A DNA stretch of 8,201 nt from JADKCL01 sp046050405 (GTDB taxonomy: Bacteria > Bacteroidota > Bacteroidia > J057 > JADKCL01). The stretch covers positions 1 to 8,201 of the forward strand of contig JBJOPY010000063.1 in the NCBI GenBank assembly GCA_046050405.1, given 5' to 3'. This document shows positions 1-7,005 of the stretch, in pieces. A program made the translations under genes and the position numbers. The notes under the pieces are model-generated. The model saw only the letters and a list, made by a program, of their open reading frames with translations. It made no database searches and was not told where the DNA came from. Within the stretch, counting starts at the first letter, position 1, and each line of letters opens with the position of its first letter.

Positions 1-19
1 GTAGATTCATGCCGCTCAT
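1..19 (-). CDS. Possible start of a further downstream gene (partial, runs off the window)
   Basis: After the stop codon of the 183-residue protein there are 34 bases, then an ATG at position 19 in frame with a second ATG at position 10; the frame stays open to the window edge (M-S-G-M-N-L). A purine-rich GAGAGG lies just before the first ATG. The strand and short spacing fit another gene of the same operon. Only six codons are visible, so this may be chance, and no product can be suggested. Confidence 0.2.
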
Positions 20-53
20 CCTCTCATGGACAGCGGGTTGGGAAGCCTAAGTT

Positions 54-605
54 CTATACGTGGTTCGCTCCGAAATGGAACATTTTCTGAACATCCCGCT
101 TCAGGATGGAGATCGCCTCGCGGGTAGGCACCGCCTCCATCCGTACCATCTCCTTCAGCAGAGATTTTCCCAGGTCGGGGGCGGCTGCATCCTTCGCCAT
201 CGTACTCGCGGTGTGATTGATGAAACCGATTGTCCAGTCCTTGGCCTTCACCACGGCATCCCAGCTGTCATTGTCGATGTAAAGCTGCTGTGCGAGGTTG
301 TGTTCGAACTCGGCGCGCACCTCGGAGGTCATCTCCATCTGAAATGCGCGTGCGGATTTGTTACGGGCATCCAGCCGCAGGATGAGATGCTCTAGGCTGA
401 TCCGCTCCAGATACAGCAGAGCACGCTCATAGGCCTGCAGGCGGAGGGGAATGATCTGGGACAAGGCCCCCTTGAATACAGCGTAACGCTGCTTCGTTTC
501 GGCCTTGACCCGGTTGCCCCTCAGAATCACCGCGACAGTGGCCAGGACCATCCCGGCAGGCACCACATACTTCAACAGTTCAAGAATGATATCCATGGCT
601 TTCAT
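54..605 (-). CDS. Conserved hypothetical protein with one N-terminal membrane helix
   Basis: A protein of 183 residues. Residues 6-28 form one hydrophobic helix (from IILELL to AVIL), followed at once by a basic stretch (RGNRVKAETKQR), so it is probably an inner-membrane protein with its C-terminal part in the cytoplasm. The rest is soluble, mostly helical and charged, with a conspicuous segment at 52-70 (IPLRLQAYERALLYLERIS). I have the impression that Bacteroidota carry a family with this 'LRLQAYER...LERIS' signature (possibly the one named DUF7935), but this is from memory and unchecked. It follows meaB on the same strand after 45 bases, so it is probably the last or next-to-last gene of the mutase operon; whether it serves the mutase is unknown. 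The start is uncertain: ATG 605 is used here, but ATG 596 and GTG 620 are in frame and none has a clear ribosome binding site. Confidence 0.8.
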   Translation of the reverse strand: MKAMDIILELLKYVVPAGMVLATVAVILRGNRVKAETKQRYAVFKGALSQIIPLRLQAYERALLYLERISLEHLILRLDARNKSARAFQMEMTSEVRAEFEHNLAQQLYIDNDSWDAVVKAKDWTIGFINHTASTMAKDAAAPDLGKSLLKEMVRMEAVPTREAISILKRDVQKMFHFGANHV

Positions 606-650
606 GTACAAATATGGCACTATTCCCGATCCGGACTCCTCGATTTGAAC

Positions 651-1646
651 TCATTTGCGGTGAGCCGACAAATACAATGCGATCAGCCTCGCCGCTGCGA
701 CCGTGGGGGGGATCTTCCCCTCCTCCACCTCCTTTTCCACGCCCACCATCGCAGACCTCACGTTTTCATCCGCTCTGAAACTGTCCAGCAGCAGATAGCC
801 GATCGTCTCGTGCATCCATTGCTTGGCTTGCCGCATGCGCTTGCTGGCCAGATAGCCTGTGGCGGTCGCAAATGCATTGTACTCGGAGACCATGCTTGCC
901 ACCTCGTCCATTCCCTCCCCGTTCAGGGCGGAGCAGGTCTTGACCCTCGGCTGCCAACCACTCTCGGGCATCGGGAAGAGATGCAATGCGCTCTCGAATT
1001 CCGCCCGCGCCCTTCTGGCAGGCAGTAGGTTGTCGCCGTCAGCTTTGTTGATGACGATTCCGTCCGCCATCTCCATGATTCCCTTCTTGATTCCCTGGAG
1101 TTCGTCCCCCGCGCCGGCCAGCATCAGGAGGAGGAAGAAATCCACCATCCCATGCACCGCGACTTCACTCTGCCCCACCCCCACTGTCTCGACAATGATG
1201 AAGTCATGGCCTGCCGCCTCGCAGAGCAACATGGCCTCCCGTGTCGCCCGCGCCACGCCTCCCAGAGAACCTCGGGCAGGGGAGGGCCGAATGAAAGCCT
1301 TCGGATCGCGGGAAAGCCGATCCATCCTCGTTTTGTCCCCCAGGATGCTCCCATGGCTGACCCCACTGCTGGGGTCGATGGCAAGCACCGCCAACGTATG
1401 GCCATTTCTTGTCAGATGCATGCCGAACTCATCGATGAAGGTGCTCTTGCCCACTCCGGGTACCCCGGTGATTCCCAGCCTGAAACCCCTCCCTGCAAAT
1501 GGCTGACAGCCCGCCAACACCTCTGCCGCCAGGGCGACATCACTCGCCAGGGTGCTTTCCACCAGTGTGATGGCCCGGCTCAAGACCATCCTGTCACCCT
1601 TGCATACTCCGTCTATGTATTCACCCGCGCTGAGTCTCGGTGGCAT
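651..1646 (-). CDS. meaB: Methylmalonyl-CoA mutase-associated GTPase MeaB (ArgK family)
   Basis: A 331-residue G3E-type P-loop GTPase, full length for the MeaB/ArgK family. The Walker A loop GVPGVGKS is at residues 61-68. The segment DPSSGVSHGSILGDKTRM (91-108) is the family's metal and switch region. VETVGVGQSE (152-161) is the Walker B/switch II region, and NKAD (200-203) gives guanine specificity. The C-terminal helical part (from about 265) matches the dimerisation arm of known MeaB proteins. In characterised members MeaB binds methylmalonyl-CoA mutase, couples GTP hydrolysis to delivery of intact adenosylcobalamin and protects the enzyme from inactivation. Older annotation as a lysine/arginine/ornithine transport kinase (ArgK) is misleading. 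It starts 11 bases after the mutB stop, so the genes are almost certainly cotranscribed. No strong ribosome binding site precedes the ATG, which suggests translation coupled to mutB. Confidence 0.97.
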   Translation of the reverse strand: MPPRLSAGEYIDGVCKGDRMVLSRAITLVESTLASDVALAAEVLAGCQPFAGRGFRLGITGVPGVGKSTFIDEFGMHLTRNGHTLAVLAIDPSSGVSHGSILGDKTRMDRLSRDPKAFIRPSPARGSLGGVARATREAMLLCEAAGHDFIIVETVGVGQSEVAVHGMVDFFLLLMLAGAGDELQGIKKGIMEMADGIVINKADGDNLLPARRARAEFESALHLFPMPESGWQPRVKTCSALNGEGMDEVASMVSEYNAFATATGYLASKRMRQAKQWMHETIGYLLLDSFRADENVRSAMVGVEKEVEEGKIPPTVAAARLIALYLSAHRK

Positions 1647-1657
1647 GGGGGATCCAT

Positions 1658-3823
1658 TCAGGTTTTCTGGGAAGCCATCAATCGGTTCAGGATCTCCTGG
1701 GCAGCGACAGGGATCACCGTTCCAGGGCCGAAAATCTCGGCCACGCCTGCTTCACGGAGGAACGCGTAGTCCTGCTGGGGGATCACGCCACCCGCCACCA
1801 CGAGGATGTCTCCCCTGCCCTGCTCCCGCAGGGCGGCGATCAATTCAGGAACGAGGGTCTTGTGCCCCCCTGCAAGGCTGGACACCCCGAGGACATGGAC
1901 ATCGTTCTCTATGGCTTGCAGGGCGGCTTCGGACGGCGTTTGAAAAAGGGGGCCGATGTCCACATCGAAACCCAGGTCGGCGAAACTCGTCGCGATCACC
2001 TTGGCGCCCCGGTCGTGGCCGTCCTGGCCCATCTTGGCAATCATGATGCGCGGCCTACGGCCTTCCATCCTGGCATAGGCATCTGCCAGCTGGCGCGCCT
2101 TTGCAAAATTCTCGTCCTGCATCGCTTCCTTTGCATATACACCGCCGATGGAGCGGACCACTGCCTTGTATCTCCCAAAGACTTTCTCCAGGGCCAAGGA
2201 GATCTCCCCCAAAGTCGCCCTGGCCCTCGCCGCCGCCACGCTCATCTCCAGAAGGTTTCCGTTTCCGGTTTCTGCACAGGCAGTGAGCGCGTCCAGTGCG
2301 GATTTCACTGCCTGCGCGTCCCGATTCTCCTTGGTCGCCTGGATCCGCTGGATCTGTCCGTTCCGGACGGCTGTATTGTCCACCTCCCTGATCTCGATCT
2401 GGGTGGGGGCATCGGCCGGGAAGCTGTTCACGCCCACGATCACATCCCTCCCAGCATCAATGCGGGCCTGCTTGCGGGCTGCAGCCTCCTCGATGCGCAT
2501 TTTCGGCAATCCCGACTCGATGGCCTTGGCCATTCCGCCCATCTCCTCCACTTCCTGTATCAATGCCCATGCCCTGTGCATGATCTCGTGCGTCAACCGC
2601 TCCACGTAGTAGGATCCCCCCCAGGGATCGACGACCTGCGTGATTCCGGTTTCCTCCTGGATGTAGAGCTGTGTATTCCTTGCAATCCGCGCCGAGAAGT
2701 CCGTGGGGAGGGCGATGGCCTCGTCCAGCGCATTGGTGTGAAGGCTCTGCGTGCCCCCAAAGGCAGCCGCCATGGCCTCTATGCAGGTGCGGGCCACATT
2801 GTTGAAGGGATCCTGCTCCGTCAGGGACCACCCGCTCGTCTGGCAATGGGTGCGCAGGGAGGTGGATTTCGGGTTCTTGGGGTTGAATTGCCGGACAATC
2901 TTGGCCCATAGGAGCCTTGCAGCCCTCATCTTGGCGATTTCCATGAAGAAATTCATCCCCACTGCCCAGAAGAAGCTGAGACGGGGGGCAAAATCATCCA
3001 CGTGGAGCCCTGAGGCGATGCCGGTGCGGAGGTATTCCAAGCCGTCGGCCAGGGTGTAGGCCAGCTCCAGGTCGCAAGTGGCTCCCGCCTCCTGCATGTG
3101 GTACCCGGAGATCGAGATGGAGTTGAACTTCGGCATCCGCTGACTGGCAAACTCGAAAATGTCCCCGATGATGCGCATGGAGGGTGCGGGGGGGTATATA
3201 TACGTGTTCCGGACCATGAACTCCTTGAGGATGTCGTTTTGAATCGTCCCGTTCAGCTGGTCGGGGGATACCCCCTGCTCCTCAGCGGCGACGATGTAGA
3301 AAGCCATGATCGGGAGCACGGCACCGTTCATGGTCATGGAAACGGACATCTCCCCGAGGGGTATCCCGTCGAAGAGGAGCTTCATGTCCTCCACAGTGTC
3401 GATGGCGACGCCAGCCATGCCCACATCGCCCTTGACCCGGGGATGGTCGCTGTCATAGCCCCTGTGGGTGGCAAGGTCAAACGCCACCGAAAGGCCTTTC
3501 TGCCCTGCGGCAAGGTTGCGACGGTAGAAGGCATTGCTGTCAGCAGCCGTGGAAAAGCCTGCGTACTGACGGATGGTCCATGGTTGCGTGGCGTACATGG
3601 ACGTGTAAGGCCCTCTGAGATACGGCGGAATCCCGGCGGCGTAATGCAGGTGCTCCAAGCCCTCCAAGTCGGCGGCAGTGTAGAGTGGCCATGTCTCGAT
3701 CCCTTCCGCACTTTTCCAGACCTTGTCCTTCAGCTGGCCATCCTGGTCTGCCAGGCGCCACCACGCCTCCAAGGATCCTTGGTTGGCTTTTTTCCAGTCA
3801 AGTTTCGTGAAATCAGGCTTCAT
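1658..3823 (-). CDS. mutB: Methylmalonyl-CoA mutase, large (catalytic) subunit
   Basis: A 721-residue adenosylcobalamin-dependent mutase that interconverts (R)-methylmalonyl-CoA and succinyl-CoA by radical rearrangement. The N-terminal TIM barrel (about 40-560) carries the substrate motifs SMYATQPWTIRQYAGFS (75-91), MVRNTYIYPP (203-212) and SGYHMQEAGA (239-248). Tyr87, Arg205 and His242 correspond, at a constant offset of two, to Tyr89, Arg207 and His244 of the Propionibacterium enzyme. The C-terminal B12-binding domain has the base-off/His-on signature DxHxxG at 601-606, with His603 as cobalt ligand, followed by SSLAGGH and AGG. It should pair with the mutA product as an alpha-beta heterodimer. 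The start ATG overlaps the mutA stop (ATGA) and is preceded by a very strong ribosome binding site. The length is normal and I see no damaged motif. Confidence 0.98.
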   Translation of the reverse strand: MKPDFTKLDWKKANQGSLEAWWRLADQDGQLKDKVWKSAEGIETWPLYTAADLEGLEHLHYAAGIPPYLRGPYTSMYATQPWTIRQYAGFSTAADSNAFYRRNLAAGQKGLSVAFDLATHRGYDSDHPRVKGDVGMAGVAIDTVEDMKLLFDGIPLGEMSVSMTMNGAVLPIMAFYIVAAEEQGVSPDQLNGTIQNDILKEFMVRNTYIYPPAPSMRIIGDIFEFASQRMPKFNSISISGYHMQEAGATCDLELAYTLADGLEYLRTGIASGLHVDDFAPRLSFFWAVGMNFFMEIAKMRAARLLWAKIVRQFNPKNPKSTSLRTHCQTSGWSLTEQDPFNNVARTCIEAMAAAFGGTQSLHTNALDEAIALPTDFSARIARNTQLYIQEETGITQVVDPWGGSYYVERLTHEIMHRAWALIQEVEEMGGMAKAIESGLPKMRIEEAAARKQARIDAGRDVIVGVNSFPADAPTQIEIREVDNTAVRNGQIQRIQATKENRDAQAVKSALDALTACAETGNGNLLEMSVAAARARATLGEISLALEKVFGRYKAVVRSIGGVYAKEAMQDENFAKARQLADAYARMEGRRPRIMIAKMGQDGHDRGAKVIATSFADLGFDVDIGPLFQTPSEAALQAIENDVHVLGVSSLAGGHKTLVPELIAALREQGRGDILVVAGGVIPQQDYAFLREAGVAEIFGPGTVIPVAAQEILNRLMASQKT

Positions 3824-5784
3824 TCCTGAACCTCCTTTCCCAGCTCCAGTGCCTGCAGGAGGTTCTCCAAGAAAGCGGTGCGGTCCATTCCTGCATAGAT
3901 GGCCTCAGCGATTCCGTGCCCCTGGAGCACTTCCCACCCTTCCGGCTGTCCTGCCAGGATGTATCTCGCAGCGGGGAGGGCAGCGACCATTGCGTCCAGC
4001 CATGCAGGACCCGAGTCCCTGTAGTCCGCGTCCGATCCGCAGAACACCACGACGGATGGATTCAAGGCCCTCGCATACGCTACCGACAATTCCATGCCAG
4101 AAGGATGCAGGTTCTCTTCGCAGTGGAAACCGCCAGAGCCGAAAACATTCCTGCTGAAATTGGCCCTGGCGGTGCGCATCACGTGGTCGCCAAAGGTCAG
4201 GAGCAGGACAGGGCCGATACCTGTTTTCCGCGCTTCCAGTTCCTGCTTCCGCAGCCTGATGGCCTCGAACCCTGTTGCAAGCCGGAACCCGGGCAAGGCC
4301 ATGGAATGGATTCCCAGGGTCTCCCCCAGACGTCTCAGCCGCTCCACGATGGCAGTGGCCCGGCATCCGGGGATGTCCGCCGTTCGGGGTGGGTGTATCC
4401 GGTCCTGCCCATTCGGAAACAGGTTGCTTCCGAGAACGGAACGGGCCCCACTGTTCACTGCATCCATCCTGCGCTTGCGCCCTTCGGCCAGCAGCGGCGG
4501 GAGCATGTCCCTTCCGATGAAGGAATGCCACCCGCCCTCCGACTCGATGGATTGGAATAGGCTCCAGGACTTTGCCGCCAATTCATCGGTCAATTTTTCC
4601 ACATAATAGGCACCTCCTGCCGCGTCCACCACCCTGCCGACATGGGATTCCTCCTGCAGGATGAGCTGAATGTTCCTGGCGATGCGCACAGCATCCATGC
4701 CCGACTCCGTAAACTGCCCGTCATGGGCGGGAAGGCTGATCATGGCGCACCCGCCGATCCCTGCCGCCATGGCTTGGGTGGTATGCCTCAGCAGATTCAC
4801 GTGGGAATCGGCGATGGTTTCAGTGGAGGTGGCAGGCACGGCCTGAATGTGCGTGAACACAGGATCCCGGGCATCCAGTCCCCAGGCTTCCAACACTCTG
4901 CCCCAGAGCACACGGAACGCCCGCAGCTTCGAGATCTCCCCGAAAAAGTCTGTAGAGATGGGAAACTGAAAGCTCGTCCGGCTGAAAACAGCCTTTGGCT
5001 CCAGCCCATGCCGCCCCAGGCGATCCGCCAGATCCGTGGCCATCGCCAAGGCAAAGGCCATTTGCTGTACCGCGCTGGCGCCTGCCAGCTCGATTTCCTG
5101 CAAGGAAAGGGTGAAAACCCGGAATTCATGGCCGATGGGACTGGACAGGATGGCCTGCGCCACCTGCGCCAGCAGTGACGACAGCCCATCGCCCTCCGCA
5201 GGCCGGCCAGGCAGGAAGCGCAGCGGATTCAGGTCGATTCCGCCCGTGATTCGCTGCAGCATCTCCGAAGTCATGAAATCCAATGCTGCATCGCCTGCGG
5301 AGAGGTGCAGCTGGACACTGGCCTCCGATGCCCATTGTACGATCGGCTCCAAGTCCTGCCAATCCTGGATCAAGAGTCCACCTGTGCCGGACGGCTCATC
5401 GCCGGGTGCCATTGCATTCCGCAACCCGCTGTCCAGCACGAGCCGGACAGCCCTCCTTCCCTTCCACCCCCTGGACATCACCTGCTCCGCAAAGGCTGGG
5501 AAATCAGCCACAGAGGCCCGAGAATAATCCTGGGCGATCAGCCACCCACCCTCTTCGGACCGCATGAGCGGTTGCTCGCCACGGCGAAGGTCGTCCATTC
5601 CGGGGAAGCTCTTGTCCACCCCGTCAGGGAGGTCGTCTGCGGTGTACACCGGGTGAACCTGGATCCCGGACTCTGAGAGCTTTGTTAGTTTCTCGATGGG
5701 CTTTCCCTTAAGGTCGATGGCCATCCGGGACAACCATTCCTGCTTGGAAATTGGAGGGAAACCGTCTAGCAATCGATCAGCCAT
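3820..5784 (-). CDS. mutA: Methylmalonyl-CoA mutase, small (non-catalytic) subunit
   Basis: A 654-residue homologue of the large subunit and its structural partner in the heterodimeric mutase. The first roughly 60 residues are a typical small-subunit leader (from LLDGFPPISKQEWLSRM). The barrel follows, with recognisable but degenerate family motifs such as FPISTDFFGEISKLRAFRVLW and VVDAAGGAYYVEKLTDEL. The C-terminal domain has lost the cobalamin signature: where the large subunit has DGHDRG, this protein has FGDHVMRTARANF (about 531-543). That loss is normal for MutA, which does not bind B12. It is the first gene of the operon, with a promoter candidate just upstream. The ATG at 5784 has only a weak ribosome binding site (GAAG). 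The 4-base overlap with mutB should keep the two subunits in equal amounts. Confidence 0.96.
   Translation of the reverse strand: MADRLLDGFPPISKQEWLSRMAIDLKGKPIEKLTKLSESGIQVHPVYTADDLPDGVDKSFPGMDDLRRGEQPLMRSEEGGWLIAQDYSRASVADFPAFAEQVMSRGWKGRRAVRLVLDSGLRNAMAPGDEPSGTGGLLIQDWQDLEPIVQWASEASVQLHLSAGDAALDFMTSEMLQRITGGIDLNPLRFLPGRPAEGDGLSSLLAQVAQAILSSPIGHEFRVFTLSLQEIELAGASAVQQMAFALAMATDLADRLGRHGLEPKAVFSRTSFQFPISTDFFGEISKLRAFRVLWGRVLEAWGLDARDPVFTHIQAVPATSTETIADSHVNLLRHTTQAMAAGIGGCAMISLPAHDGQFTESGMDAVRIARNIQLILQEESHVGRVVDAAGGAYYVEKLTDELAAKSWSLFQSIESEGGWHSFIGRDMLPPLLAEGRKRRMDAVNSGARSVLGSNLFPNGQDRIHPPRTADIPGCRATAIVERLRRLGETLGIHSMALPGFRLATGFEAIRLRKQELEARKTGIGPVLLLTFGDHVMRTARANFSRNVFGSGGFHCEENLHPSGMELSVAYARALNPSVVVFCGSDADYRDSGPAWLDAMVAALPAARYILAGQPEGWEVLQGHGIAEAIYAGMDRTAFLENLLQALELGKEVQE
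3830..3838 (-). promoter_or_regulatory. Strong ribosome binding site of mutB inside the end of mutA
   Basis: On the minus strand AAAGGAGGT precedes the mutB ATG by 6 bases; it complements most of the anti-Shine-Dalgarno tail of 16S rRNA at near-ideal spacing. It lies within the last codons of mutA and works alongside the ATGA stop-start overlap. It fixes the mutB start and suggests that ribosomes can load directly at mutB as well as by coupling. Confidence 0.85.
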
Positions 5785-5812
5785 TCGTCTTCAGGATATT
5801 GAAACAAACGCC

Positions 5813-5820
5813 CAAAATTA
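5813..5820 (-). promoter_or_regulatory. Candidate mutA operon promoter (-7 element TAATTTTG)
   Basis: Read on the minus strand, 5820 to 5813 is TAATTTTG, an exact match to the Bacteroidota -7 consensus TAnnTTTG. It sits 28 bases before the mutA ATG, which would give a leader of about 20 bases. That leaves no room for a cobalamin riboswitch. No clear -33 TTG was found at the usual distance, so confidence is moderate. Confidence 0.5.
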
Positions 5821-5887
5821 GCGGTTTATTCCTTGGTTTGGAAAAAGAATTGGTGTCGGGCAAATGCCTGAACGGAGGAAAGAGAGC

Positions 5888-6214
5888 ATGCAACATTCAG
5901 CGATCTTCATCACGCCCTTGGCAGCCAAGGCCATCCAGGAGGTGATGCACAGTGAAAACGTTCCGCCCGGCTATCGCCTTCGGGTGGGCGTGAACAGGGG
6001 CGGGCCGGCATGTGCCAGTTTCAGTTACCTCCTGGGCTTCGACAGCAAGAAGGATTCCGACCTGGAGTATGAGGTGGAGGGCATCCCCGTAGTGATCGAC
6101 CGGGCGCAGAGCATGTATGTGCTCGGCATGGAGATCGACTGGTACGAGGACGAGAACCAGAAGGGATTCGTGTTCAACAATCCAAGCCAGCGCAAGCCAG
6201 CCGATCCTTCGTGA
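5888..6214 (+). CDS. HesB/IscA-fold protein lacking the C-terminal Cys-Gly-Cys motif
   Basis: A 108-residue protein of the A-type carrier fold (HesB/IscA/ErpA). Matching segments are ITPLAAKAIQEVM (8-20), YRLRVGVNRGG (29-39), FSYLLGFD (45-52), IPVVIDRAQSMYVLGMEIDW (66-85) and KGFVFNNPS (92-100). Classical members carry three cysteines, one after the glycine-rich loop and two in a terminal CGCG motif, and use them to hold an iron-sulfur cluster or iron. Here only Cys42 remains, after a loop about two residues longer than usual (NRGGPAC), and the protein ends in SQRKPADPS where CGCG would be. Ordinary cluster transfer by one chain is therefore doubtful; a structural, dimer-bridging or different role is possible. 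The start at 5888 is chosen because GGAGG (5874-5878) lies 9 bases upstream; an in-frame ATG at 5864 lacks such a site. It is divergent from mutA. Confidence 0.85.
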   Translation: MQHSAIFITPLAAKAIQEVMHSENVPPGYRLRVGVNRGGPACASFSYLLGFDSKKDSDLEYEVEGIPVVIDRAQSMYVLGMEIDWYEDENQKGFVFNNPSQRKPADPS

Positions 6215-6273
6215 AAACCTCACCGGCCGTGAAAATTCCCTTAGAAGTGGATTCGGGTTTTGGAATTGTGTGC

Positions 6274-6281
6274 TATTTTTG
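6274..6281 (+). promoter_or_regulatory. Candidate promoter of the LysE-family gene (-7 element TATTTTTG)
   Basis: TATTTTTG matches the Bacteroidota -7 consensus TAnnTTTG exactly and lies 38 bases before the GTG start. It falls in the 105-base AT-richer gap after the IscA-like gene, so the exporter may be transcribed on its own as well as by read-through. No convincing -33 TTG is found at the proper distance. Confidence 0.45.
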
Positions 6282-6319
6282 GGGAATTCGCTCGCTTTCA
6301 TGCAACGAGAGGAGGTTAG

Positions 6320-6967
6320 GTGCTGGACTACATTTATATATTTTTCTACTCGATCGCCTTCAGCTTCATCATTTCGATTCCGATCGGCGGTGTGAACATG
6401 GCGGTGTTCCAGGCTACCCTGAACCATAGCCGCAAAGCCGGCTACATGATCGGTTTCGGCGCCATCCTCGCCGAGGCGATCTACTGCGGCATCCCGATGT
6501 TTGGACTCACACCCCTCCTGGAGCGGCTCGGGATCATGCACTACCTCTACTTCTTGTTCATCCCCGTGCTGCTGTACATGGGGATCCATACGATCATCAA
6601 GGCAAGGGAACCCGAGAAGACGGATCCTCAGACGGGTGTCAAGGCCCACCGCCGGTCCATGCCAGGTTTTTTTGTGTATGGGTTCCTCCTCTGTGCGAGC
6701 AACCCCATGACTTTCATCTTCTGGATTCAGACCGTGGTTTTCCTGCGGACAGAAGGCATCGTGGACAAAAGTTGGGATCAGATCCTGGCCTGGTTCCTGG
6801 GTGTGCCGGTGGGGACCTGGCTGCTTTATTTCGGGTTCGTGCAGTTGGCCAGCTTCACGCGCAGGCGGAAGAGCGGGGTGTGGAAGGCCAGGCTGAACAT
6901 TCTGATCGGCATTATATTCATCTGCCTGGCAGTGTACATCGCGGTCGATTATTTCCTGAATCACTGA
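6320..6967 (+). CDS. LysE/RhtB-family exporter (six-helix inner-membrane protein)
   Basis: A 215-residue integral membrane protein with six hydrophobic segments at about 5-27, 38-61, 65-90, 112-140, 148-178 and 189-212. This is the size and layout of the LysE superfamily, whose studied members export amino acids or other small solutes using the proton gradient. The signature after the first helix is PIGGVNMAVFQ (21-31), a variant of the family's PGPN/PGPV motif. ASNPMTFIFWI (around 132-142) matches the conserved NPK/NPM region that begins the second half. A basic hydrophilic linker (about 92-111) separates the halves. The substrate cannot be predicted. The start is a GTG at 6320 preceded by GAGAGGAGG (6307-6315) only 4 bases away. 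The gene converges with the minus-strand gene next to it. Confidence 0.9.
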   Translation: MLDYIYIFFYSIAFSFIISIPIGGVNMAVFQATLNHSRKAGYMIGFGAILAEAIYCGIPMFGLTPLLERLGIMHYLYFLFIPVLLYMGIHTIIKAREPEKTDPQTGVKAHRRSMPGFFVYGFLLCASNPMTFIFWIQTVVFLRTEGIVDKSWDQILAWFLGVPVGTWLLYFGFVQLASFTRRRKSGVWKARLNILIGIIFICLAVYIAVDYFLNH

Positions 6968-6991
6968 GGCGTTTCACCGCACTCCACCGTC

Positions 6992-7005
6992 CAGGGTTCA
7001 CCCTG
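6992..7005. terminator. Palindrome at the convergent gene junction, possible weak terminator
   Basis: CAGGGT-TC-ACCCTG is a perfect 6-bp inverted repeat (a 5-bp stem if a 4-base loop is needed) located between two convergent genes and overlapping the stop codon of the minus-strand gene. The position suits a bidirectional terminator, but the stem is short and no T-tract follows on either strand, so it may be chance. Confidence 0.25.

Noticed and set aside
91..108. Apparent deviation in MeaB residues 91-108 (GVSHGS in place of the common SxxGGS)
   Set aside because: Variation at these positions is common within the family; the catalytic Asp and the GSILGDKTRM core are intact. The coordinates given are residue numbers, not bases.
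859..1506. 215-codon open frame on the plus strand
   Set aside because: Antisense shadow of meaB, which has all GTPase motifs in order.
1640..2911. 423-codon open frame on the plus strand
   Set aside because: It lies opposite mutB, whose motifs are unmistakable; the product is Gly/His/Leu-rich with no family features.
3098..3829. 243-codon open frame on the plus strand
   Set aside because: Antisense shadow of the N-terminal half of mutB, driven by its GC-rich codons.
3820..5784. Loss of the B12-binding motif in the 654-residue mutase protein
   Set aside because: This is the normal state of the small, non-catalytic subunit rather than a defect.
5785..5830. Cobalamin riboswitch upstream of the mutase operon
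   Set aside because: The leader is only about 20-30 bases and has no B12-box-like sequence.
6220..6232. TCAC-CGGCC-GTGA inverted repeat after the IscA-like gene
   Set aside because: A 4-bp stem with no T-tract is too weak to call a terminator.
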